Of a stretch of 64,000 nt of DNA, positions 27,801 through 35,626 are shown piece by piece. A model generated the notes under the pieces. The model saw only the letters and a list, made by a program, of their open reading frames with translations, was not told where the DNA came from and ran no database searches. This DNA is from Oxyruncus cristatus (Eukaryota > Chordata > Aves > Passeriformes > Cotingidae), in NCBI GenBank assembly GCA_013399855.1, contig VXAY01006963.1:34640-98639 (forward strand). Direction: 5' to 3'. A program made the position numbers and the translations under genes. Position 1 is the stretch's first letter. Every line of letters begins with the position of its first letter.

Positions 27801-30800
27801 CATTCACCTCTGGGAAATGTTCTAACAAAGAAAACTATGATAAGCATATACACACAGACCTAGTGGATTATATGAGCAAACTGTCTGACAGCTAACTGAA
27901 CTGTTAAACACCTTTTTTCATCATTCATATCATAGTTTACATAGTAGTGCTGAAGTACAAAATAGTCTCAAAATATATTTTTAAAGGGCAGAAAGCATAT
28001 GCAATTTCATCTGTCCCTAGCTCAGGACAATAGTGTGTTTTTGAAACTATGCCTGGAATACCTTGGTTATGGATCCTTATTACCTGAAAAGCTGTCAGCT
28101 TAAATATTACTTTTTTATGCTGTCTAACTATAAAGTGTATCAGCCTGTGAAAATAAAGAATGGTATTTGTGTGCTATTCTTGTGGACTGCTGCATAAAGA
28201 CTGAACAAAAAGCAGTCAAATTAGTACAAAAAGTTACACCTGCTAACACTCTACAGAAAGAATTCAGGCAATATCCAAATAAAAAAACAAAAAACCCCAA
28301 CACAAAACTAAAACAACAAAAAAACCCCACAACACAGCTCTCTGGTTTTTTTTGTTGTGGATTAATGAATCCACAACAAAATAGGATTGCATTTTGGACA
28401 TACATTGTGCTGAAAGCATGAACAAAACTTAGCAACTATTAACCGCAGTTATTACTTTTTTTAAAGCCAAAACTTCTCTGTAAGTTCTCCTAAGTATTCA
28501 GATTCTCACCAAAGTATTCTTATGACTTAAAATCCTTTGCCAGTTAAAATAAGTATGTCTTTAATATCTTGTAATTCCCTTGGTGATTCTTAGCTATGAA
28601 AATAAAGCAGTTCTTTGTATTCTAGCCTTCAGATTGATTTCATGGATGCTCATCATGTAAAGCACCTTTGGAGTAAGATGCAGGTGTGAAAGAGTGTACA
28701 GCCAGCTGCAGTTACAGACCTGTGTTCTTTCCCATAAGAAAATCTGGATGCATATATGGCATCACACAACTATTTAAGTGGGCATGGTTATTTGCTGGGG
28801 GTGCTGAATGATCCATTCTTGGCAAACACTTAGCACCATGTATTGCTGAAACTCACAAACTGATGTTATCATACGCAAGCGTAAGTAAGAACTATTTGCT
28901 AATTATTTGCTAGTAGGGTTTTTTTCAGATGTTCTTGGATCACAGCTACAGGAAGAGATCAAGATGATTCCAATGGAGAGGAGCAAGCCACTTCAACTTT
29001 GCCATGCTTTACATCAGCCCTGGGGAGCTTTCATGTCAGCACAAGGTATTAACAGACTAAATCACTATTACAGAAGGCTAAAAAAGGTAGCAAAGTCATT
29101 CAACATAATGCCACTGTTGTAACTATAGAAAAGCGTATTAAAATTGGTATGATACAAACCAGACAACTATTTCTCATAGCATCAAAATAGGGCTGTCGTA
29201 TTCTTTGTTTCTTAAACAAAATGTGTAACAAAAGGCACCATTTTTTTAGACTAATTGATACTGTTGGGGGAAAAAAGATGCATTTCAGCCACGCAAGTCT
29301 TCTCAGGCTGAGGTCACCTTTGAGGGTCAAAAGAGGGTTCTGCGTGCCCCTAGTGATATATTTTCCCCAGAAATATCAATTGGTCAAATACAGTATTATT
29401 TTAAAGAGTTCTCTCTCTCACTTTTATTTTTATCCCGTGACGATTAAAAGACAACATGGAGGACACTGGTTTTGAAGGTCCTTCCTCCTTCTTGCTTCCT
29501 TCCTCCTCTACCAGCAGGTGGGGCCACCCACCCATCCATGAACCTGCCCAGGTCAACGGTTCATAAGCAATTTGTACCAGTACTTGCAATCCTATCCCTG
29601 TGCTTCCTGTGCTGCTTACAAAGGCTTTTTTAATTACTATAATCATCGTACTATTACTTTGAAAAGACGCTCCATCTCACTTTAATGCCGCTTGCAAAAA
29701 TCTTTGTTATCATCAGTGCTAAAGCAGGTGACAAGAACCCTGTTTTCAGATGCATGCAGTTATCTGGCAGCTAGAAATTTGCCTACAGATATGACCACAA
29801 GTCCATGGCAGAAACTTGCCCCATTTCTCAGACTCATTTAGACTTGAATTTCTCAGTGCAAGTCTGAATTAACCGATGTGAAAATTCATGACTGCAGGGC
29901 AGTTCTGACAACTGCAGCAGGGCAAAGACTTATGCTCAGACTATTTCAAAAAAGGATGAATTTGAGGACTCTGGCTTAAATGGCATATATATTTACCATC
30001 TGTATTTGTCACAAGACAGTGACTCATCACTTCACCCCAGAATTTCCTTTTTCCATTTGCCTAAATCAGGAGAGAGGATGACTGTTTTCTTCTCAACAGA
30101 GGCTCCAGGTTTGCTGCATTCCACTCACTCTTATGTCCCCCAATACACAAGTGCAAATAATTTTCACAACGTGACTGCTCCACTGGCTTTAGAGCAAAAT
30201 TAAGGGAACAAATCCTACAACACATTCAGTTAAAGCATGCACAAACGGTTTTAAGCTCTCCGTTGGTTTGGATCTTTTTCAGACATTGCATAACCTGGTT
30301 GCTGAAAGAAAAGTTTCCAAATGCTCTGTGTACATTATCTTTGTCTAATTTGCTGATTTGTATCTGTACTAGGAGAAAAGTGAAAGTAAGTTTGGGTATT
30401 TTCTATTTAAAAAAAAAATATAAATCTATTTTATAGTTTCACCATAAGAAGGAAGAGCTTCAGATTATTTTTAGGCTCAAAACCAGCTGAAATGGTTGTC
30501 AACATAAACAACCCTTTTAAGTTACACAGGAAGTTTTAGGAAGCTCCAAAACATCAAAACTGACAATTTATTCATAAAAAGTCCTGGTGTGCCCTTCTGC
30601 AATCTGGTCTTCATTTCAAAGCAAGAATTTAGCACTCCAAGGTAAATCTGAAAGTATTTCTGTTCATTAATCAAAGCTTCATGCTCCAAAGTGTGCTGAA
30701 GATCAGCCTTCTCAAACCAGGTAGAGAAATGACACCATATGAATCAACTCTAAATGTATGCAGTAGTATCAGATGAGATGAATCAAAGTTCACAGAAGAT

Positions 30801-33800
30801 ATCTGGACTTTGTACAGCTTATGCCCTTTTCATTTGCAAAAAGCTAAGCAAAACCAGGCTAAGTGAGAGGAACCAGCCCAATGCAGCTTCAAATAAAAAA
30901 TAATCAAAAAACTAAAACCAAAACAAAACATTTGGGGGGGGGGAGGAAGTCATATAAAATCTTCATCATCTACTACTTCTTTACTTCATAAACTTAGATG
31001 TCTAGTGGAAGTAGTAATAAAGATGACCCTGTGCTGTGTCTCCACTGTTGGAAGTGCCTTGATCCCTCCAGCAGCAACCAGGCACCTTTGCCTGGTGGAA
31101 AAGGGAATCTGAGGAGAAGGCAGGTTGGGCCAGTTAGAGCTTCACACCAGCAAGGGAAATTAAACTTGCCTTGAAACTGCTCTGATATGCACCAGGCCTG
31201 AAACCGAAAGGTGATGGAGACTTTTTGGAGCTTTTGTAGCTCTTTTATTTTCATAACTTTTCATATGCAATGTAAAAAAAATGCAACTGTCCTAAAATTT
31301 CAGTCAGTGAATGCCAATTATTGTCTTAACCAGTGGTTCTAGAAATTTAAATGGGTCATAAATAAAGAGATGGCAAAAGATTTGACTTAAGTGTTTTAAT
31401 GTAATTTGAGACCACCAGCAGGGGTTTTTCGTGTTTTCAGATTGACTTTTAATATTTACAAAGTACTGTATTCTAAAATAAATATTACTTATTTATAAGT
31501 AAGACTGATTGCATAAGACACAGGCCTGATGAGCAGCTCTGACTATGTTACTAGCCTCATTGACTGCAAAGTCTGTTCGGATGTCTATGATTATTTGTGT
31601 ATGAGTACCCCACCATTGTGAAAACTGGTATCATTGTGCCTGAATATTGCAAATTAGACCTAATATGAAACAACAGACCTTGAAGAGCAATTGATCGAGT
31701 TTAAAAAGGCACGGAGAAAAGAACATTAAAGAGTACTGCAAATATTAGAAAGTATTTTCTTCAAAAAATTGAAGAAATTCTATAATTATGCATGTATTTT
31801 CTTTGACATCACAAGTTAAGCTTCTGATGCTCTCATTCAACATATACACAACAGGAGTACATCCAGAATTGACTCTTTACAGAATTAAAAAATTATATGG
31901 ATTACAAATTATGAGGTACATTTAAGAAGTCTGCTTCCAGTTCATCATTAACTTGTCATTTTAATCTACTGTACTTTCAATTCATCAAGTAGTGAAAATC
32001 TAAAGTTGAGTGCATTTGGTCAAGCAAGTTTCATACTACACATTAATTTATTTGAAATACACTATAAGGGCGTAGAGAGAGCTATCATCTTGGGAAAAAT
32101 CTTTTGGCTCAGTGTCAGTTACAGTTGGCCATGACACTGGCTGCTGGACAATATTAATTGTGCTATTCCCTGCCCCAAATAATAGACACAAAAACAGTGA
32201 AGCCACCTGGAAGTCAAACATACATTGCTACATTATTCTTTATCTGAACTGTATTTCTGCCAGGACCTTTGGTTTCACCATAATTTTTATGACATTCTGC
32301 TAACTTAAAAATGTCACCATTTTTTTTTTAAAAATACCCTTTCCCAAATTTGTTTCTAGGATTCAAAGCACTCTCTGCCTTAGTTCTCTACAGCAAAAAG
32401 ATCTGTAAAGAGACTGCTTATCATAACTTTTCCCTATTTCTTTTAAGAAAACATACATTATTTAAAAAGTGATTAAACCTGAACTCCAAATAGTTCTTGA
32501 ACTACTTGGAATTCAAATTTCAGTGTTTACCCTTATTCTGTTCAGGGGGTCTAATCCCTGATCTTAGGGCATTATGAAGGTGACTAAACTCCTACATGAA
32601 GTTTAAAATCTTGAATTCAAAGGGAGTTACGAGAACTTTGACTCTTTTTTTTTTTTAAATCAGAAAAAACCCAAGGTTGGATTGCAAACCGATTCTTAAA
32701 CATTTAGAGCATAGCAGGATTATGTGTGCAGACTTTGAGACAAAGATCCCCAATTAAAATAGAACATTTTCTTGTTTCCAATTCCCACAGTCCCATGGTA
32801 TTAAAAATAAACACATTCTATGTAAATATTACTCTGTCTAAAGGCAATAAACCTCACACAGGAGAGATCTAGTCACTAAGGCTTGGGGCACTGCTTCATC
32901 CCGAGGAAGCAGAGAAGCCTACATATGAGCACAGCCCCCCAAATCTGCAGCAGAATTCCCCAAAGTAACTCCCAGCAGCCAAAACTCCCATAAATGTCTA
33001 TTACAAGCACAGTGCTGGGGCCGGCTTGGAAACAAAAAGATTAACGCGAGGACTTCCCAGCACAGCGCTGTGACCAGCTCACAGCATGGAGCTGTGAACA
33101 GAAGCATGAAGCAAACATGAGTACAGAAACCAAGGAAGTTACAAAGCACCACTTTTTAAAGCAATAAACCCATCAAAGCCGGGGATGCCATTACTTCACC
33201 ACAGCACGCACATGTAAAGAATGAGATTTTCTTTCCCTTCTCTGCTGCTCAGAATAATCTGTCAGCACTGAGGTGTCTATCCAAAGAGCCATGTTTATTC
33301 GGCAGTTACATATGATGGCAGCTATCTCCACAGGTGGGTTAAGAGTCAATGTTAACCTGACCAGCACACATTAATACCCAATACAAGGAATGATCAAAGA
33401 AGTAACAGTTTTTTCTTTCAAAAGCAAATAGCCCATTTTCAGAACTAATCTAATGAGAGAGAAACCATGAGACTAATAACTAGAAGTTGAGAGTTCAAGG
33501 ATTTAAGACATAGGGAGAGTATAACCTAAAATGTCACTACAGCCTCATCTGCCCTCACCTTCATCCTAACTAATATATACCTAGGCACTGCAGACTTGCA
33601 AGCAATATGTTAGTGCTTAAGAATATTGTTATATAAATCAGTTCAGCTTCACTCTTTATTAAGTCCCCATCAACCTACAAATGCTTCTGCAAGCTTTCCA
33701 CTTGTTTGCCATATACAATTTGCTGTATTTCTGTTCTTATCTGTGCTGAGTATCAGCATAGCTGAATATAAGCTTATAGTATGCCCAGTGGGATAGGAGT

Positions 33801-35209
33801 TGATAAACTGATACTACAACTTTGCAATTGATGCTGCAAACATTTCTATGGAGGCAGAGGATGATGATTCTAGTCATTACTATGGTGTCACTGTGTAAAT
33901 CAGGATCAAATACTACAACTCGTATTTCCTACAGTTTGAAACACTGAGAATTTAAGAAATACTAGAAGTTGAAGCAAGATAAGCCATTCTAGACTTCTCA
34001 AAAGTGAAACACCAAAGTCTATCCTAAGATAGATTTGGGGTATGTATTGATATGTAAAATCCAACTATCTGAATGTCAACAGGTAAAGGAGACAAATCAC
34101 CTGAAGGAAGGGTATTTTTGTTTGGTTTGGTTTTTACCCTAAAGTTTTGCCAATTATAAAAGAGGAGACCTTTTTCTTCTATTAACAGAAGATTTCTGAT
34201 CAAATTCGGAGTTTTGCCTAACATACTGTTGCAAATGTAAGTTAGAAAGGAACTTAGATTAAACAAAGGAAGTATATTCCTTTCTTATATAAGTGGTATT
34301 TTTTCTACTGTATGCTATACCCCCCAAAAAATGTTAAGTCTGAATTTCTCTTTATTATAATTTAATTGTTAAATTTTAAATTTGGGTTCTTACCTTCAAT
34401 GCCACAGGTAAAGAATGCACTTTTTGCTCTTAGCAAGAGATCTGTGATAGGCACGTACTGTTTATTTAGAATGTATACTGTTGGAATCCATGAGAACTTT
34501 CTCAATAGTGATTTTGATGAACCACAAAAGGAAACACTTCGAGCAGTTTCTTATAAACCTAAAATAAATGCTAACCAGTTCACTTTCCATTTAGATCTTT
34601 ACAGTGGTGAATTACAAGCATATTTTCCAACCTGTGAGATGTACCTCACCATAAGTTATTAGTTTCTGTGGTGCCTGAGACAAAGCACATGAAACTACAA
34701 AGAGTGTGAGCTAAATATCACCAAGTAGAAAGAATTCTTAATTGACTGAAATGAGCCATGCACTAAAAAAATCTGACCAGCAGGTGTACACATCAATGTA
34801 CAGTCAGAGAAGTCTATGAAACAAAAATATATGAAACCATAGCAGACACACACATCTTCTCAGAACAGTACTAACCTTGATGCTCACTCTCTGCTTCAGC
34901 TTTCGCAGGACCTGGTGCTACTGGAAGAGGCCGAGGAGGACGAGGCTTTGGAGTTGGGGGAGAGATTTTTTTTCTTCCAATGTACTCTACGTAAGTTCCT
35001 GGGAAATCTCCCCTCTCCCCTGTGGTTTCATTAAAGCCATTTAACCAACCAATTTCCTCAGGCTTTGCTTCTTCCCCTTCACTAAATCCAAGTGCTAGTA
35101 AGGTACCTTTATTCACAGTTAATATATCTCCCAAGTGCAAGTCAATGTCTTCTTCTCGCTCTTTTTTGTAGTCATATAAAGCTCTATATTGATATCCCTC
35201 AGCACTCAT
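326..35209 (-). CDS. PIK3R1: PI3-kinase regulatory subunit p85-alpha, N-terminal half (six coding exons)
   Basis: This gene encodes the adaptor that binds, stabilises and inhibits the p110 catalytic subunits and recruits them to phosphotyrosine at the plasma membrane. The window holds the exons 34876-35209, 6264-6356, 4832-4906, 1689-1820, 603-804 and 326-405. They total 916 nt, which is 305 codons plus one base. Together they encode the SH3 domain (about residues 3-79), a proline-rich stretch (84-96) and the BH/RhoGAP-like domain (about 113-300). Residue numbers coincide with human p85-alpha, for example Trp55, Pro70-Tyr73 and Arg274. The nearly human SH3 sequence separates it from PIK3R2 and PIK3R3. 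No frameshift or premature stop is seen. Both SH2 domains, the p110-binding coiled coil and the p55/p50 first exons must lie to the left of base 1. Identification is by remembered homology. Confidence 0.97.
603..804 (-). CDS. PIK3R1: PIK3R1 coding exon: BH domain, C-terminal helices
   Basis: This 202-nt exon encodes residues 212-278 and two bases of codon 279. It contains [31 protein letters not shown], then [17 protein letters not shown] and LLFRF. This is the RhoGAP-type helix bundle, with Asn260 and Pro270 in place and Arg274 conserved. The acceptor is GTTTGCTTGCAG|AA and the donor is ACAAG|GTATGT. It leaves in phase 2, the only phase-2 junction in the window, which matches the incoming phase of the next exon. 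Confidence 0.98.
805..1688 (-). other. PIK3R1 intron, 884 bp
   Basis: This is ordinary AT-rich intron between two BH-domain exons. No repeat, ORF of note or structural signal was recognised. Confidence 0.9.
1689..1820 (-). CDS. PIK3R1: PIK3R1 coding exon: BH domain core
   Basis: This 132-nt exon encodes residues 168-211 and the first base of codon 212. It contains the hallmark [18 protein letters not shown], equivalent to the RhoGAP helix with the LP-x-P motif, at about residues 184-201. The acceptor is TTTCCCTTTAG|AT and the donor is CAAG|GTATGA. Phase 1 on both sides preserves the frame. Changes from human are mostly conservative, such as His for Tyr in AAVHSDM. Confidence 0.97.
3302..3340. 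repeat. Short inverted repeat (hairpin)
   Basis: TGCTCTCT-GAATTAGCA and TGCTAATTC-AA-AGAGAGCA pair as 9 bp plus 8 bp with a two-base bulge and a TTC loop. It lies within a PIK3R1 intron and would fold in RNA of either strand. No terminal target duplication was seen, so it is not assigned to a transposon family. Confidence 0.8.
4451..4627. repeat. AT-rich low-complexity tract containing one N
   Basis: About 177 bp consist almost entirely of A and T, with recurring TAATTAT, AATAATTATTA and ATATAAA words. A single ambiguous base sits at 4589, with the same 11-mer on each side. This is unstable, hard-to-assemble sequence of no coding potential. Confidence 0.9.
4832..4906 (-). CDS. PIK3R1: PIK3R1 coding exon: BH domain, Arg-finger segment
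   Basis: This 75-nt exon is easy to miss because no long ORF marks it. It encodes residues 143-167 and the first base of codon 168: [11 protein letters not shown], a serine-rich bend, then ADLRQIFEC. The acceptor is GTTTTGAAG|GT (T-rich) and the donor is TGTG|GTAAGT. Both flanking phases are 1 and match the neighbouring exons. Human p85-alpha reads LYRTQ here, so Arg151 is replaced by Gly (codon GGA at 4881-4883). Length and all other landmarks agree with the family. Confidence 0.94.
4907..6263 (-). other. PIK3R1 intron, 1.36 kb
   Basis: Ordinary intron between the first and second BH-domain exons. It contains a plus-strand open frame at 5284-5607 with no recognisable product, and a small GCCCC/GGGGC hairpin at 5880-5901. 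Nothing else stands out. Confidence 0.9.
6264..6356 (-). CDS. PIK3R1: PIK3R1 coding exon: start of BH domain
   Basis: This 93-nt exon encodes residues 112 (split codon) to 142 plus the first base of codon 143. It reads [16 protein letters not shown], then a lysine- and glutamate-rich helix ending in EKK. This is the first helix of the BH domain, strongly similar to human p85-alpha. The acceptor is a good pyrimidine tract ending TTTTACAG|CT, and the donor is AAAG|GTAGGC. It enters and leaves in phase 1, so it joins its neighbours cleanly. It lies 1.2 kb from the nearer of two LTR insertions. Confidence 0.97.
7563..8127 (-). mobile_element. Solo LTR of an avian endogenous retrovirus
   Basis: I recognise this as a dispersed bird LTR. 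On the plus strand it opens TGTGGTTTAACCCCAGTCAG and closes with AAAATTAACTCTACCCCAGC then CAAAACTAACACA. Read on the minus strand it has LTR order: a TATA-like GGGGTATATACAG at about 7832-7844, then an ATTAAA polyadenylation signal at 7681-7686, then a U5-like tail ending GGGGTTAAACCACAG. No internal retroviral gene is adjacent, so it is a solo LTR left by recombination. No target duplication is visible at the ends, suggesting an old or trimmed copy. The orientation matches PIK3R1 transcription. Confidence 0.82.
8729..8734. repeat. Left target-site duplication GTCAGA
   Basis: GTCAGA directly precedes the TG of the plus-strand LTR and is repeated exactly after its terminal CA at 9238-9243. 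Confidence 0.88.
8735..9237 (+). mobile_element. Solo LTR with intact 6-bp target duplication, probably class II ERV
   Basis: The element starts TGTAGGAGATGG and ends CTGCGACTCGCGACA, the TG...CA ends of an LTR. It is flanked by GTCAGA at 8729-8734 and 9238-9243. It carries a TATA box CTATATAAAGG at 9146-9156 and an AATAAA signal at 9170-9175, giving a very short R region, followed by a CpG-bearing U5. A 6-bp duplication is usual for ERVK-like (class II) elements. There is no internal coding region. It is antisense to PIK3R1, and clean ends suggest a younger insertion than its neighbour. Confidence 0.92.
9238..9243. repeat. Right target-site duplication GTCAGA
   Basis: Exact partner of 8729-8734. 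Together they mark the integration site of the 503-bp LTR. Confidence 0.88.
10871..10891. repeat. CA microsatellite
   Basis: A run of CA dinucleotides with one interruption (CACACAACACACACACACACA). Short and probably polymorphic. Confidence 0.9.
12561..13475 (-). other. Unidentified minus-strand ORF cluster (possible gene fragment or pseudogene)
   Basis: Three minus-strand open frames follow one another: 13475-13209, 13275-12841 (144 codons from ATG) and 12785-12561. The middle one starts two bases after an acceptor-like TTTGTGTTTCTGCAG|GC and could leave by a donor GCACAG|GTATTG at 12885/12884, framing a 393-nt exon-like block. Its peptide has leucine-rich amphipathic stretches, for example [11 protein letters not shown], and the lower frame reads [20 protein letters not shown], reminiscent of alpha-helical repeat proteins. 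I recognise no family. The frames are not continuous, so if once coding it is broken or intron-split. It lies in the sense orientation within a PIK3R1 intron and could be chance. Confidence 0.2.
19294..19313. repeat. Poly(A) tract, 20 bases
   Basis: An uninterrupted run of 20 A. I looked upstream for a retroposed cDNA with a target duplication and saw none. Confidence 0.9.
21063..21090. repeat. G8-A12-G-A7 homopolymer junction
   Basis: Eight G are followed by twelve A, one G and seven A. Purine-only tracts of this type are error-prone in sequencing and can form triplex DNA. Confidence 0.85.
21798..21850. repeat. Poly(T) tract, 53 bases
   Basis: Fifty-three T without interruption, preceded by shorter T runs. 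The exact length is unlikely to be accurate in an assembly. It could be the reverse-strand tail of a retroposon, but no element was recognised beside it. Confidence 0.9.
27631..27655. repeat. Poly(A) tract, A18-G-A6
   Basis: Homopolymer tract inside the large intron, with no recognised retroposon body upstream. Confidence 0.88.
28314..28381. repeat. Two overlapping inverted repeats sharing one arm
   Basis: The arm around 28344-28363 can pair two ways. Downstream, TTTTGTTGTGGATT (28350-28363) matches AATCCACAACAAAA (28368-28381) perfectly over 14 bp with an AATG loop. Upstream, CAACAAAAAAACC (28314-28326) pairs with GGTTTTTTTTGTTG (28344-28357) apart from one bulged T. The two foldings exclude each other. 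Confidence 0.8.
30934..30943. repeat. Poly(G) tract, 10 bases
   Basis: Ten consecutive G following an A- and C-rich segment. Low complexity only. Confidence 0.85.
34876..35209 (-). CDS. PIK3R1: PIK3R1 first coding exon: start codon, SH3 domain, proline-rich motif
   Basis: This exon encodes residues 1-111 plus the first base of codon 112. The start ATG (35207-35209) sits in a good context, GCCAAGATGA, with A at -3. The protein opens [14 protein letters not shown], carrying the SH3 ALYDY signature at 10-14. It has the long acidic insert characteristic of PI3-kinase SH3 domains, then Trp55, the G-D-F-P-G-T-Y-V core at 67-74, and the proline-rich run [13 protein letters not shown] at 84-96 that can be bound by SH3 domains. 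The donor is CAAG|GTTAGT at 34876/34875. Only residues after about 101 differ clearly from human. Sequence upstream of the ATG has no strong acceptor close by, so the exon probably extends into 5' UTR. Confidence 0.98.
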
Positions 35210-35229
35210 CTTGGCAAACAATTTAACAT
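35206..35229 (-). CDS. Seven-codon upstream ORF whose stop overlaps the PIK3R1 start (ATGA)
   Basis: An ATG 20 nt upstream of the main start opens MLNCLPR and stops at TGA. The last three bases of the main ATG plus its next base read ATGA, so stop and start overlap. The uORF start has G at -3. Because it lies only 20 nt from the main ATG it is in the mature leader unless an acceptor falls between them (CCAAG|ATG is the only candidate, with a weak pyrimidine tract). Overlapping stop-start pairs favour termination-reinitiation or leaky scanning. That effect is inference. Confidence 0.5.
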   Translation of the reverse strand: MLNCLPR

Positions 35230-35354
35230 TCAAAAGTGTTATTAAACAGTATCAAAATGCAATTGTCCAGTTATATTTTAATGTACAGAGAAATTCAAGA
35301 CTTATTAAATGGGATAATGAAAATGTCTCTTGAGTAAAAAAATCCACCAGAGAA

Positions 35355-35378
35355 TCAAGAAGCACCAAGATATATCAT
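35355..35378 (-). CDS. Candidate short upstream ORF, 7 codons
   Basis: A second upstream ATG in the predicted leader (context TGAAATGA, A-rich, purine at -3) opens a seven-codon ORF, MIYLGAS, ending in TGA about 145 nt before the main start. It is too short for a protein function and would matter only as a translational control element. Support depends on the inferred 5' UTR. Confidence 0.3.
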   Translation of the reverse strand: MIYLGAS

Positions 35379-35472
35379 TTCACTGCTGATGTATTTACTG
35401 ATGTATTTATTTTGAGTCACTGTTGCCGCAGTAAGTGCTCCACTTTTTCTATGTGTGGCAATTTTCTTCCAG

Positions 35473-35619
35473 TTAGTTCCTTTCCTCGGCTTGCTGGCAC
35501 TTCTGTGTCTCCATGCACAAGTTCAGCCAACTGTTGTAGACAGTCACACCTTCTTCAGATGTATTTGCCACAGACTGCCCACGTACCTTAACAATTCTGC
35601 CACCAACCTCTGGATACAT
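35473..35619 (-). CDS. Candidate upstream ORF, 48 codons, in the PIK3R1 leader
   Basis: An ORF of 48 codons starts seven bases inside the predicted leader exon, in context AAGCATGT (A at -3, T at +4), and stops well before the main ATG. Its peptide begins MYPEVGGRIVKVRGQ and ends in a glutamate- and glutamine-rich tail. I recognise no domain. If the leader exon is spliced as predicted, ribosomes scanning from the cap would meet this ORF first among those in this exon, so it could dampen PIK3R1 translation. Protein production from it is unproven. If the GTACGT donor at 35585-35586 is used, the ORF is cut after about 11 codons. Confidence 0.35.
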   Translation of the reverse strand: MYPEVGGRIVKVRGQSVANTSEEGVTVYNSWLNLCMETQKCQQAEERN

Positions 35620-35626
35620 GCTTTTC

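Larger units (their letters stand above)
6357..34875 (-). other. Large PIK3R1 intron, 28.5 kb, between the SH3 exon and the first BH exon
   Basis: A long AT-rich intron bounded by donor CAAG|GTTAGT and acceptor TTTTACAG|CT. Recognisable content is two solo LTRs near its 3' end, a CA microsatellite, several homopolymer tracts (A20, A18, T53, G8-G10), a paired hairpin at 28314-28381 and an unidentified minus-strand ORF cluster at 12561-13475. I recognised no CR1 tail in it by eye. From 14.6 to 27.4 kb and 29 to 34.8 kb I see nothing beyond simple repeats and chance ORFs. Confidence 0.9.
35210..35626 (-). other. PIK3R1: Probable PIK3R1 5' UTR, continuous with the SH3 exon
   Basis: No convincing acceptor lies just upstream of the start codon. 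The first strong one going upstream is TTTTCTCTTCTCTTTCCAG|GAAAAG, placing the exon boundary at 35626. That would give a 751-nt exon with a 417-nt leader. An alternative is a separate 40-nt exon, 35587-35626, ending at the donor TTAAG|GTACGT. The leader contains three upstream ORFs. The boundary is inferred from splice signals only. Confidence 0.5.

Noticed and set aside
35210..35230. Splice acceptor CCAAG directly before the PIK3R1 start codon
   Set aside because: The AG is present but the pyrimidine tract is weak. The acceptor at 35626 is far stronger, so the leader is more likely exonic. Not excluded.
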